DNA from: Favolaschia claudopus
Lineage: Eukaryota > Basidiomycota > Agaricomycetes > Agaricales > Mycenaceae
Reading direction: 5' to 3'
Length of the DNA stretch: 64,000 bases
Assembly (NCBI GenBank): GCA_037176885.1
Contig: JAWWNJ010000028.1
Span: 1,426,001 to 1,490,000 of the forward strand
Shown: piece by piece, positions 14,338-25,153 of the stretch
Layout of the letters: each line of letters opens with the position of its first letter
Numbering within the stretch: the stretch's first letter is position 1
Notes under the pieces: model-generated
Database searches by the model: none
Told to the model about the DNA's origin: nothing
What the model saw: only the letters and a program-made list of their open reading frames with translations
Position numbers and translations under genes: made by a program

Positions 14338-14876
14338 GGCGAGGGGAAAGTGAGCGATTAGGAGCGAGAGACAAAGGAAGACTTTAATATCGACCCACCA
14401 AATGATACCCCCGGGCCGCGCGGAGAGTTGAAATCGAAAGCCACATGGAACAGCGTGGGATCCGGAAGGACGGAAGGATGTGGGTTGAAATCAAAAAGCG
14501 ACGCGTCGTAACGTGACCGCGTCAGGGGCGGTCCGAAAAGGCCGAATTGTTGACTCGAAGGCACAGCCACATGAAACACGGGTTCCTTCTTACTTTCATC
14601 GCCAATCCTTGGTCAATCCACTCATTTCTGGTCTACCAAACCCTCTGAAACCTTTTTTCCTTAGACATCCAGACCTCAGGTCCAAAACCCCTTACGACTT
14701 GCGTAGCAGTCAGCACACACCGAACTGCCGCACCTGATGTCATATAATTGCGCCACGCAGCGGCCCCATGACGCCTTCGGAAGGAAGGAAGGAAGGCAAT
14801 CCCGGAAGACATATCTTTCATTAACGCCCGACTCAAGTGTACCTTTGTGGCAAGCAGCTCTTCTTCCTGCACCAAC
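14338..14876. promoter_or_regulatory. Divergent intergenic region, sulfatase and MFS transporter
   Basis: This shared upstream region lies between two divergently transcribed genes. It has a short GGAA/GAAGG microsatellite near 14777-14796. No specific factor site is claimed. Confidence 0.4.
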
Positions 14877-16946
14877 ATGACGCGCAGAACATCCTTGGGT
14901 GATTTCAGAGCTTACTGTGAGTCGTGTTACTGTAACTATTCAAAATTCTCGTCTCATTTGCTCGCGCAGGGCTCGGAATCGTCGCTTGTATTGGTAAGAG
15001 AGAAATTGTGCCCGTTTTCGATCGCGACTCATGCTAGACAAAAATAGGTGGATTTCTCTTCGGTAAGTGTCCCTTGAATGCATCTGAAGGTGTCTCATTC
15101 ATCCACATTCAGGATATGATTCCGGCCTCATGGGTGAGCGCCCGTGCATTTTCATTCTTAGTGCTGTACATTTACGCCCAACTTTAGGCGCAATTATCAC
15201 TTTCAAGAGTTTCCAGTCCGATTTCCACTACGGCACCGGCTCAGCAACCAAGACAAATTCACTCGTCGTGGGTATCCAACAGGCCGGCGCGTTTGTAGGC
15301 TGCTGGGCTATCTGGCCCGTTGCAGCTCGCTGGGGTCGCCGACGTGCAATCATGGTTTGCTCGGCAATATTTACACTCGGCGCCGTCCTCCAAACGATCA
15401 ACACGCATAGTCTCGCTGCGTTCTATGTCGGTCGCGTCGTCGCTGGATTGGGGCTCGGAGGATCGAGTGTCATCATCAGTATGTTCAGCTCTGAGAACGC
15501 TCCGAAGGAGATTCGTGGGCGATTGGGTGTGTTATTACTGACTTTTTTTCTTTCGCTGCTGACAGGATTTATACAGGGAGTTTCTACCAACTCATGTACA
15601 CATTCGGTATCTTCACTGCATACTGGGTGGACTACGCCGTCGCAAACCGCCTCGGCGCCGTCACGAAGCAATGGCAGATTCCCATCGCGCTGCAAATCGT
15701 CCCCGCAGTCTTGCTCGGGGTCGGTATGCTCACCGTCACGGAGAGTGTCCGGTGGCTGGCTCAGAAGGGCCGCGATGACGAGGCCTGGGAGAGTCTCAAG
15801 TGGATTCGCGCTGACGATTCGGAGGAGACGCGGGCGGAGCTGCAACAGATTCAAGCGTCGATCGCGGAGGATCGGGCTGCGAGGAGTGGGTTCAAGTATT
15901 CGGAGCTGCTAGAGCGGGATAGTTTCACGAGGCTTTGCATTGGTGTTACGGTGTTCTTGTGCCAGCAGTCTGTCGGTGCGACAGCCTTGGTCAGTTTTAT
16001 GTCTGCGCTGCAACGGGGGGTGCTTGCTGATGGGACACGCGTCTTAGGCATACTACGGCCCACAATTTTTCAAGCTCCTCGTCGGACCGGGCTCGTCCAA
16101 CCTCCTCTTGACCGCCATCTTCGGTGCTATCAAGATCTTTGCCTGTGGAGTGTTCGTCCTCTTCTTCTCTGAGCGCATTGGGCGCAAGTCTGTGCGTTGT
16201 CGCTTTGCTTGGAGTTCCTGTCTTTCACAACTGATTTTCAAAACAAAGGCCTTAATTGGCGGAGGCATTTTCATGTCCACCTGCATGATCATCATTACCA
16301 TTCTCACAAAGACCGTCCCCCCTCCCGGCAACGGCGTCGTCACAGGCTCAGGAATTGGGACTGTGTTCCTCATTTATGCCAATATCATGGCGTATAACTT
16401 GTGATTTTCATCTACGTGCTCTTCGCCATGATCCAGTACTGATGTTTTCCTCTCTATCTAGCTCTTGGGGTCCGCTACCCTGGCCGATTGTTAGTGAGAT
16501 ATTCCCCGCTCGCATCAAGGAGATTGGTGTTGCTACTGGTATGTGCTGCTTCGATCTTCTATCACGACCGGTATTGATTCTACCCTCTTCTCGCAGGCGT
16601 TGGCTCGCAATGGCTCTGGAACTTCATGTACTCATTCAGCGTCTCTTATATGGTGCGATCTTCTCCCTTCACGGCTACTCTTGACAGAATTCTCAACTCG
16701 TAATATCAGATGGCTGACATGAACACATACATCTTCCTCTTCTTCGGCATCGCTGACATATTCGTCGTCCTCTTCACGGTGTTTGTCCTCAAGGAGACGC
16801 GTGGGCTGTCGCTCGAAGAGGTTCAGGCTTTGTACGCGTCGGGGCCTGCCAAAGAATACAATGGCGGTAAACGGACGAGTGTAGGATCGGACGGGCGTGC
16901 GTCGTCAATTGACAAGGCTCAGGTTGAGCATGCGGAGAATGTGTAA
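14877..16946 (+). CDS. MFS sugar-transporter family permease
   Basis: This is a major facilitator superfamily sugar:proton-symporter-type permease of the plasma membrane. The ATG at 14877 is followed by several tiny exons with good GT-AG introns that assemble into GLGIVACIGGFLFGYDSGLMG. Hallmarks in order: FGYDSG in TM1, GRRRAIMV in the TM2-3 loop, AAFYVGRVVAGLGLGG, the central loop TESVRWLAQKG (PESPRWL in most relatives), FFSERIGRKS, a GPLPWPIVSEIFPARIKE block in the TM10 region, and the C-terminal KETRGLSLEEVQ. Length (about 530 aa) fits the family. The substrate cannot be read from sequence; quinate, hexose and related permeases share these motifs. Introns lie near 15525-15580, 15990-16050, 16190-16250, 16400-16460, 16540-16595 and 16655-16710. 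No breaks were seen. Confidence 0.88.
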
Positions 16947-17577
16947 AACTTGAAAACTTACGTTAACTAACGCAAGTGATGAAATTCTTATAAGATTCTT
17001 TATGTTGGTGTCTACCCTCTGAAACGTGTGGTGCCTATTTCAATTTCCTCTGAAAATGATAGCTCGCGTTATGCAAATTCGACTGGGGCGAAAAGGCAGA
17101 TTTGACATTAGCGTTTCAGGAACAACGCAGGATGATCACATGGTCGTGTTTGATGAAGATCTGCCAATGCTGTCAGAGCAATTACGGCACCAACTTCCGC
17201 TCTCTCCCACTCGGCCAGTGCCAGCTTGCTTTATTCCCCTTCGAAAAGAGTGTCGCTGGGATATGGGATCGTCCAGCTACATCTCTATGTCGTCTGGGAT
17301 TCGCCTGGCTTGGAATCCCTGTTGCAATTCAAGTCAAGCCAGTAGCCAAGACTTGAAGAACTAGCCGATAAAATCATAAACGTGTACAAGGCACAAAATG
17401 ACCGCAGCTCATATACTGACGAAGACCCTGTCCAAAACCTCACGACAGCCGACATACTCAAGACATTCTGAGACTGCGTTACTGCCCGAGCGAAGCTTCC
17501 AGGTCTATTGTGATGACGTGTACGGCGGAATGGTTAAAATGCGCGAACTATCTTGTCCTCTCTTGTCGTTTACCTCC
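16947..17577. other. Intergenic, no supported gene
   Basis: The reading frame of the downstream SDR stays open upstream to about 17398. The conserved protein begins at the ATG at 17578, so this part is read as a 5' leader. The short frames at 17026-17364 have no recognisable content. Confidence 0.5.
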
Positions 17578-18648
17578 ATGCCTTCCCTCAAACTCACTGA
17601 CGTCCGCGCTTCCAACGCAGCCTGGAAGCCCGCCTACACCCCCGTCGCCATTTTCGTCGGTGGCACCTCGGGCATCGGCCAAGCCGTCGCAGAGACATTC
17701 GCCCGCCAGACCAACGGCAACGCGCACATCGTCCTCATCGGTAGGAACCGCGCCGCTGCGGAATCTATCCTCTCGAAGCTTCCGCCTCCTTCGAAGGAAT
17801 CGCCCAATCTTGCCCCCGAGTTCATGTCCTGCGATCTGTCCCGCGTTCCAAACGTCCATGAGACCGCCGCCGGGCTGTTGAAACGCTTCCCGCAGGGTAT
17901 CAACTTCCTCTTCCTCACTGCCGGCGCTATCTCGCTCTCCGGGCTCGACCCGAATGAAGATGGGATCGATAAACAGCTCGCCTCGCTCTACTACAGCAAA
18001 TGGGCCTTTATCTCCGACCTCCTCCCCGCTCTGCGTGCCGCACAAGCTGCAGGACAAGACGCCCGTGTTTCGGCCATCCACACCGCAGGCCGTGGCGGCC
18101 CCGTCGATCTCTCCGATATTGGCCTCGTCGACACGATGACGAATCTCGGGTTGACGACGGCGGGGAAGCTAATTTCCCATGTGTCTTCGTACCAAGACCT
18201 TATGGTGGAGAGCTTCGGAGAGCGGAACCCTTCGATAACGTTTGCGCATGCGTTCCCTGGGACGGTGGATACGCCCATCATGAAGGCGTCGCCGTCTAGG
18301 ATTTTGAGGATGGTGTATCCTATACGGTACCTCCTCGTGCCGCCGTTGTGGTGGGCGATTTCGCCTGATGAGTGTGGGGAGAGGCAGCTGTATGGGTTAT
18401 TGAATGTAAGCCCCATTCAACTGCTGCTTCCCTCTTCAATCTTGGGCTATTTTCTCGCAATTATCCTATTCTCCTTTGATGACGTCTCACACAATATTCA
18501 CCCACAGGCACCCGCCGGCGCTTCGCGCATCACAGGCGACGGAACCGACATGGGTCCCAACGGACAAGGCGACGAGACGTGGGCCGAGGCGCGGGAGAAG
18601 CTGTGGGCGCACACTGAGAAAGTGGTCGGGAAGGGGCTATCGAGTTAA
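17578..18648 (+). CDS. Short-chain dehydrogenase/reductase
   Basis: This is an NAD(P)-dependent oxidoreductase of the SDR superfamily. MPSLKLTDVRASNAAW leads into the Rossmann strand and cofactor loop GGTSGIGQAVAE, then LIGRNRAAAE (the Arg favours NADP), CDLSR, and the NAG-like motif LFLTAGAIS. The catalytic region is unusual: where YxxxK is expected there is SSYQDLMVESF, so the Tyr is present without the usual Lys spacing. FPGTVDTP follows. An in-frame 102-nt intron (18406-18507, no stop) joins YGLLN to APAGASRITGDG. This subgroup of fungal SDR-like proteins (about 320 aa) often has a modified active site; the substrate is unknown. The ATG at 17578 was chosen over upstream in-frame codons because it starts right before the conserved domain. 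The gene is convergent with the kinase at 18804. Confidence 0.8.
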   Translation: MPSLKLTDVRASNAAWKPAYTPVAIFVGGTSGIGQAVAETFARQTNGNAHIVLIGRNRAAAESILSKLPPPSKESPNLAPEFMSCDLSRVPNVHETAAGLLKRFPQGINFLFLTAGAISLSGLDPNEDGIDKQLASLYYSKWAFISDLLPALRAAQAAGQDARVSAIHTAGRGGPVDLSDIGLVDTMTNLGLTTAGKLISHVSSYQDLMVESFGERNPSITFAHAFPGTVDTPIMKASPSRILRMVYPIRYLLVPPLWWAISPDECGERQLYGLLNVSPIQLLLPSSILGYFLAIILFSFDDVSHNIHPQAPAGASRITGDGTDMGPNGQGDETWAEAREKLWAHTEKVVGKGLSS

Positions 18649-18803
18649 TATCGACATGACTATTCGGTGAGTAGCGGGATTCGAGGCGCTATTGATGTCT
18701 GACTTTACATCGTCTTAGATTTTTTAGGCTGTTTCTTTGGGTTTCATTCAGGACTTCTCGATTTCTCGTGTACAGATGGTGACTGTAAATTGTACTACTT
18801 GTA

Positions 18804-20211
18804 TCAACCGCCGCAATCATTCGGTTTTGTTGTCTTTGTTTGGGTATAGAACGCCCGCATCGCGGGGCTGAGCGGGACGACGGTCGGAGGGGTATACGGT
18901 GGAAGCGCCGGTCTTCCCTTGAGCATGTTCGCGATCTGTCGAGCGAGCTGCCCTGGTCGGTCGTAAATGTGAAAGCGCTGCCCGGGTCTGCGAAGATGCC
19001 AGGAGCTGAGTTTACGAGTGATTTTATCGAATTGCTCGATTACTTCTCCAATGGTTGGACGCAAGGCGGGGTCCTTTTGGGTCATATCATGAATCAGCGG
19101 TTTGAGAAAGCTCAGTGGCCCATGTAACCATAACCTCTAAAACACATGAAATTGTCGATTGACTCATCGGGGGAAAAGCAAAAGACTGTCTCACATCATG
19201 CGTAGCCAACGGAAAGCCTTTATAGACAAAGTGTCGCTTGAGTAGATTGCCGAGGAAGTAAATGTCCGTTGGAAATGGGTTACAAGGAATTTCGTGCCCA
19301 TCCCCTAGGTGTTCGGGAGGTGACTTGTCGCCTCCGCGAATTACATCCTCCATGGGAGGTCCGTGTGCTGGATCATATTGACGTGATAGTCCGAAGTCGA
19401 TGAGGCAAGTGCGAGGCCAACACTCGGTACGCGTGATGTGCCGCGCAAAGTGCTTGAAAGAAGGATCCATCCAGGGTTGGACTGGATGGAAACCGTCGGG
19501 ATATAGTAACGTAGGATCTTGCATGATGTTATTGAGCGTACAGTCCCTGTGAAATTTTATCTAGTTAATATTAATGCTGAGATTGGACTCGCCGAGCGAA
19601 GGGGACGTGCCGGTGAGCGACAAAATTTTCATGCATGTACTGCAGTCCCTAAGGCAGAGGATGAGATCGAGACATAAAACAAGGAACAAATTTGAGAGGA
19701 TACCTCAAATATCTGTCTCCAGCAGGCAATGAGCTCGCCGACCGTTTCGAAGAGGGGTCGTTTGAAGCCCACGAGCTGAGGCATCACCATAATTTGCTTG
19801 TCAGAATCCTCGGGGTCTTGCAGAAGGTCAAGTAGAGGTATGCAGTGGTTTCGCGGATCTCCAATGTGTGGGGGAGAAGAGAATAATCTCGCTATCCCTA
19901 CCTCGTGTGGGTGCAGGCTTGTAGAAACCGATTTGAGCATGACCTTTGTGCCATCCGATGAACGTACGGCGTCCATTATAGTGCGACGCTGGGTATTTTA
20001 TTTTTCAGGGAAAGCACAGGTTTGAAAAAGAGGAAAAAAACGGAATCCTACAAAATAGCATGCTTCGCACTCTTCCAGGTTCCTGCCCCATCTCGTCAAG
20101 AAGGTCATATCTAGACGCGAAGTCGGGATCGAATTTTGGGCGTAGGAAGTCTCGAAGGTTGAGCCAGTATATCTCGGATGGCCCTAGCCCGGGGGGTAAG
20201 CTGGACTTCAT
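18804..20211 (-). CDS. Protein kinase domain protein (Agaricomycete-expanded type)
   Basis: This is a Ser/Thr-kinase-like protein. The start at 20211 gives MKSSLPPGLGPSEIYW, then RPKFDPDFASRYDL. An intron follows, and MDAVRSSDGTKVMLKSV carries the beta-3 Lys. No glycine-rich loop is evident upstream of it, which is usual for this mushroom subfamily. The catalytic loop is HENFVAHRDCTLNNIM (HRD with the metal-binding Asn) near 19545-19620, and DFG is in CLIDFGLSRQYD near 19395. PPEHLGDGHEIPC replaces APE, and the C lobe ends KDPALRPTIGEVIEQFD. About five short introns are present, and length (about 390 aa) fits relatives. All key catalytic residues are present, so it may be active, but no substrate can be inferred. 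It starts 153 bp from the divergently transcribed F-box gene, so the two may share a promoter. Confidence 0.82.
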
Positions 20212-20364
20212 TGCGCGGTGCGCCTGCAAACGATGGCTCAGAAGACCATTGTGACGACACTGTGGACACAAAGAGGATTTGATCGGCAAGTTTTCCCGAC
20301 GCAGGTCACGAAACGCGATCACGCGCCGTCACGGTCACACCACTTCTCGACCTCAACCACCACC

Positions 20365-21627
20365 ATGGTAAGCCTTCTACTGCGTCTTGTAGCCCCACTT
20401 GCTCTGAACTTAATGACTTCGAAGTCAATGAACGCAGTTTTAGGCCTGGATCTCATTCTCGAAGTCCTAGACTGTCTCTGCGTCCCGATCCACTTTCACC
20501 AGCGGGCTTGCGACCTTCCCGTGTTAACTGCATGCAGCCTCGTATGCAAGGAATGGTCTCCACATGCCCAGCGACTCCTATTTCGTCGCGTCATCCTACC
20601 CAACAACATCTACTCCCATCCACACAGCCGAGGCGGCGCACAGAATCCTCTCCCTTCATTTCTAGTAGCAATAGACACAGACACCGAACGCGGGCGCTGG
20701 CTAGCAGAAAGCGTCCTCAGCTTCACTCTCCGACACACCGGACGCAGCTTGACCGCAGACTCCCCTGCGCTCGCCACTGCGCTGCTGCGCATGCCAAATC
20801 TCCGTCACCTCGACGTAACCACTATCTTCTGCGACTTTGACAGCGAGACCCTTCTTCGCCTGCGCACTTCTGGCCCTCGTCTCACGTCTCTCGCAATAAC
20901 GCAGGACTTCTCCCCCTCAGTCGGCCAGCACACCCGCATCATGCACCGCCTCGTCTCGCTCTTCCCCACGCTCAAAATCCTCGAAATCACGTCCGAGCTC
21001 AAGAGTGAGCTAGCGCCGTTCGACCCGCCGCCGAATCTCGCCCTTGAATGCGCGAAATTTAATACCGCGATTGCTGCAGATATCAGCCTCTGCCTCGCGT
21101 CGTTGCTCGATCCCAAGGCAGAAACCCCTCTCCAAGTCTTATGGCACAAATCAAAAGCCGGGCACCCCTCCGTATTAGATGGTATTCTCGCCACACACGG
21201 GAAGCACCTGCGATCCATCGCATTCAAGAGCCTCGATTCCGAAGTTTGTCCTCCCCTCCACCAGTGCTCCATTCTCGAACGCTTCGAATACGGGCGCTAT
21301 CCATCGGCGGATATCCTCGCTGCCCTCCCCAATACGATTACGGCTCTCGGTATATCCGGTTTCCCAGAGCCGGTGTCGAGAATCGATTCTCTTGAGGCCG
21401 CGTTGCTGAGGTTGCCTCGTCTTCGCATCTTGACGTGGTCACTGTGTCTGGCCCCATTCGATTTCTTCGTGGACCAGATGTGCAGGAGGCTTGGAATCCA
21501 ACTGCGGGCGTCTGCAACCGAAGTAGTAAGCTGCGAGTCATTTGCTATTCTGTAATGCTGACGGCTTTCTCAGATGGACGATAACGCAGTGGAATTGGAA
21601 CTGAGACGGAAGTACATTCGAATTTAG
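20365..21627 (+). CDS. F-box/LRR-like protein
   Basis: This is a putative substrate-recognition subunit of an SCF ubiquitin ligase. The N-terminal part LDLILEVLDCLCVP and ACSLVCKEWSPHAQRLLFRRV matches the F-box of mushroom F-box proteins. The remainder is leucine-rich (RMPNLRHLDVTTI, LFPTLKILEIT, LRLPRLRILTW), consistent with degenerate LRR-like repeats. The ATG at 20365 is followed directly by GTAAGC, so an alternative start is the in-frame ATG at 20428; both keep the F-box. A 3' intron of about 47 nt near 21525-21571 adds the exon MDDNAVELELRRKYIRI, ending at TAG 21625-21627. Without splicing it would stop at 21555. It is convergent with the S58 peptidase, with a 13-bp gap. Confidence 0.8.
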
Positions 21628-21640
21628 ACCTCATGTTTAC

Positions 21641-22850
21641 CTACAAATACTTCTCCATCAACGCCTTCACTTGATCCAACGGGAGCGCATTCGACTTCAA
21701 TCCGCCGACGCCCACCATCGACTCCGCCATGCAAAGGGCATTCAAGATCGCCTCCTCCACCGCATCAGCCGTCGCCGAGAACAGCCCGTTGATCGTCTGG
21801 TCGTCGGTGACTTGCACCGTAATCGGCTTCGCCTTCCACGGATCCACACTCGTCCCACTCGCCGTGACCGTCTGAACAGGAATGGGATTCGCCGTGCTGA
21901 ACGCCAGGAAGATATCGCCAGAGGGATTGTGCGCATTCCCCCCGACGCGCGCCAGGCCCATCGTCGCACGTTTGGCGAGCCGCTGCAATTGAGTCGGGTG
22001 TAGTGGCGCATCGGTAGCGATGATGATAATGATGCTGCCGTCTTTTTTGTCTTTAAGCGCCTCGATCTTGTCCATAGACGCGACGGTTTCGGTAGCCTTG
22101 GTGTTCTCGGGGTTCGCCTCAGCGGCCTTGCGCGCCTGTTCTTCGAGGAGCCGCCCGATGGGGGCACCGCCGATGCGGAGGTCGTGCATGCGTCCGTAAT
22201 TCGCTTGGACGAGAACACCGATGGTGTATTCCTCCCTTCCTGCGCTGGGGTCTGCGGGGACGACGCGGCTGGAGCAGCCCGTGCCGCCTTTGTGTCCGTG
22301 GCACATCATACCCGTCCCCCCCACCGGTGTTGCCCTCAGGCACGGCATCCGCGTTGGCCTGCTCGATCCCGCGAACGATATGCGAGGGCTCTACCTTGAG
22401 CGCAGAGATATCGTTCATAATCCCATCAAATGTCTCCCCGACAACAGGCAACAAAAACCAATCCACCGTCCCCTCCTTCGTGCGATGGCGCGGGATGCAG
22501 TATTCGTAGATCCCCGTGTAGGCTGCGCCGACCGAGAACGAATTCGTCAGGATGATCGGCGAGTGGAGGAGGCCGGTTTCGTCGATCCAGTGGGAGCCTG
22601 TTAATTCGCCTGAGCCGTTGAGGCGGAAGATCCCCGCATAGGAGGCGTTGTGGAAGAAATCGGCGCGCGGGAGGATGGTGGTGACGCCGGTGTTGACTGG
22701 GCCGTGGGTTTCGTTGGCGGGCTGGATGATGGATTCGGTGTGGCAGAGGACGCCGGGGACGTCTGTTATCGAGTTCTTGGGGCCTGGGGCGTAGCGGCCA
22801 AGGTAGAGGTTCGGGAGGGCTTCGCGGAGGCGGCAGCGGGGTGAGGACAT
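21641..22850 (-). CDS. Peptidase family S58 (DmpA-like), with one-base frameshift
   Basis: This is an L-aminopeptidase/D-esterase-type Ntn hydrolase that matures by cutting itself before a catalytic Ser or Thr. [20 protein letters not shown] starts at 22850. Family landmarks: [23 protein letters not shown], a [14 protein letters not shown] block, [11 protein letters not shown], the [14 protein letters not shown] segment, and [14 protein letters not shown], whose Gly-Ser is the expected cleavage site with Ser as nucleophile. The frame breaks at 22316-22322: a run of seven Cs on the plus strand (seven Gs in the gene) where six would keep the conserved GGGTGM in frame. Everything before and after is intact, so this is either a recent mutation or a homopolymer sequencing error. 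The protein would be about 400 aa and intronless. Confidence 0.85.
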
Positions 22851-23277
22851 TGTTTTGGTGGACTCTTTTGAGGTTCTGTGTGCAATCGATTGGCAGACTG
22901 ACAGACTTTTTAATGAGGTTGCGGCCCCGACAGACTCACAGAGATCGTCTGGCGGTCCCGGAAGAAACGGTTTATCTTCCCCAAAACAGGAGATGTTCGG
23001 TGATGGCCGGCCCGGGCATTTTGGGTTCAACTTGTTCAAGTACGACCCACGACGCAAAGCCGGGGTTCAATTGGTCGGTCGTGTCCAAGAACAGTGTTAG
23101 ATTCGAAGAGGATACTGAGTACTTGGCTTTCTAGATTAAGTAATTCCTTTATTTCTAAATGATTTCTCAATTCAGACATCGGTTGCTCGGTTGCCAATTC
23201 AATTCCAACGACGCTCAGGCTGTCAGCCGCTGTCTTCTCAGAATCCCCACCCCAATGTTAGAATGGTCCATCCTGAC
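22851..23277. other. Intergenic
   Basis: This is the upstream region of the S58 peptidase and the downstream region of the reductase on the same strand. An in-frame extension of the peptidase reaches back to about 23057 without a better start, so it is read as leader. Nothing else is recognised. Confidence 0.5.
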
Positions 23278-24690
23278 TCAATCCAGAATCACAGCCGGGG
23301 TCTTGATTTCATGCCCTGCGTTACGCCACTGGCTCTCAACCTCAATCAAGGCATCCACTGTGCTCAGAATCGTCTACAATGAAGTTGAGAAAACAATAAC
23401 TTCATATTCGAAGCCCTCCGCACCTCGTCGATACCACGGAAATCCTCAATCTTCATACCAAGCACCTCCTCGACACGCTTGAAATCCATCGGCATCACGT
23501 CCGTGGGGAAGACAGGAGGCGTCGCAGTGACCAGCCTATCTTTCAACGCAGACCGTTTCGCCGCGATCAATTCGATGGTGTCTTTGAGAGAGAGTCCCGT
23601 GGGGGAAGAGAAGACGATTCGCTTGCGGCCGACCTGGGCGGTAGGCGGTGAGTTGAGAGCGCGGATGTGAGCGGAGGCGACATCGCGGATGTCGGCACAG
23701 TGGGTGAAGCCGGGGAAGGGGTTCGGGCTGTCCGGGAAGAGCAGGTTGTAGAGGATGATGTTGGGCGACAGGGAGAAGAAGTCTGGTTTGGGAAGCGGGT
23801 AGTGTGGGGTGAAAGGACCGTAGAGAAATGGGGGATTCACTGACGAGAGAGAAGAGGAGAGTTTGAAATTTTGAACGATGCGGAGTGGGGAGCACTCACG
23901 GGTTGTGATTTCGACGTGTGGGTGCCTGTCCGCCCACTCCCAAAGAGCAACTTCGGCGAACTTCTTCGAGCCTACATATGTCAACATCGGACTCCCGGGC
24001 TGAAGTGCCAATTCCTTTGTCACAGGGTTCCAATCTGTGGTTTTGTACCAGATCGAATGATGAGAGAGTCATCTGGATATTTATGAAGATACTCGTCACC
24101 TTTATCCGTGTAGCTGTTGTTCGGATTCATCACAGTCACAATGGAACTGGTGACGACGATTCGTTTGATGCCTGCCTTCTCCCCTTGAGTGACGACGTTG
24201 AGAGTCCCCTCCACGGCGCTCTGTTGAATATTCAGTCCACCGCAGCCCAATATTTTTCAGACGATTTCAAGCTACCGCAAGCATCACTTTTGGCTCTGCG
24301 CGTCCGGCGAGAGGGGAAGCGACGTGGATGATTGCATCCACGCCAATAAACGCGTCAGGGAACTGGTCATGGGCGACATCCGTAATCTTGACCACCTCAA
24401 CACGTTCTCCATATCTCGAGTAGGTATATTTGATATGGTCTGCTTTCGCTCCACGAGCTGCGCTTCGGGGCGATTGAAGATCAGAGCTGACATCGACGCA
24501 GGACACGGCGAGGGCAACCTACGCGCGAACCCGATAACCTTTCTCCAAAAGTTGAAGGACAACGTGAGAGCCTAGGAAGCCAGATGCGCCGGTGACCTGC
24601 AATGCACGATGCAATATAAATTCATAACTGGATGCGGAATTGAAGGTGCAAGAAACTCACGAAAATGAGCTCTGAGGAAGCAGAAGACAT
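23278..24690 (-). CDS. NAD(P)-dependent reductase, dihydroflavonol-reductase/epimerase type
   Basis: This is an extended short-chain dehydrogenase, like fungal ketone/aldehyde reductases related to plant dihydroflavonol 4-reductase. The first exon encodes MSSASSELIF. After an intron comes the cofactor loop VTGASGFLGSHVV, then LLEKGYRVR. DVAHDQFPDAFIGVDAIIHVASPL is the typical mid-domain. IKRIVVTSSIVTVM carries the catalytic Ser region, and YVGSKKFAE is the YxxxK active site. VNPPFLYGPF follows. A last intron near 23363-23412 (donor GTGCGGAG) joins GIDE to TILSTVDALIEVESQW, ending at TGA 23278-23280; without it the frame ends earlier at 23364. Several short introns, about 340 aa, no lesions seen. 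The physiological substrate is unknown. It is transcribed away from the F-box gene at 25154. Confidence 0.85.
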
Positions 24691-25153
24691 TGCAAGAAAC
24701 TGGTGTTTGATGTCTCGATGTTGAACGAAGTCGAGGTATATATGTTCAGGACTCATTTGTCAGGTTACCGGCCAGACGGCGAATAGTGGCATTGTCATTT
24801 GGAGGGATATTCTACTACAGGCGGCGGGGTGTTGCAAAGATGGAAAAAATTCTCACATCTGAGGAGAGATTACATCGAAGCTTCTCAGTGTTTTGTTCCA
24901 ATTTTGTTCTCAACGGAATCCGGATTCGAAATTGCTTACTTTCCCACTGAGCTAGCTATTTTGAGCGGCGGCGCGCGCAGCCTAGGCCCTTCATGCATAT
25001 TAACAAGCAGGAAGCGACTCGGTAGCTCCACGGTCGGAGACCCAGAGGAGTCGCGCGGATATCATGTGACCGCGTCATCCGGGTGCTCTTGAAAGCTAAC
25101 AGGTCCAAACAACTCAGCTGTTGTCCACCACCAGCCACCACCGCCACTGAAGG
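24691..25153. promoter_or_regulatory. Divergent intergenic region
   Basis: This is the upstream region shared by the reductase (-) and the interrupted F-box gene (+). No supported gene or specific operator was seen. Confidence 0.4.

Noticed and set aside
17398..17577. Upstream in-frame extension of the SDR
   Set aside because: The residues before MPSLKLTDV do not resemble SDR sequence; it is treated as 5' leader.
22851..23057. N-terminal extension of the S58 peptidase
   Set aside because: The open frame is longer, but the family's N terminus fits the ATG at 22850.
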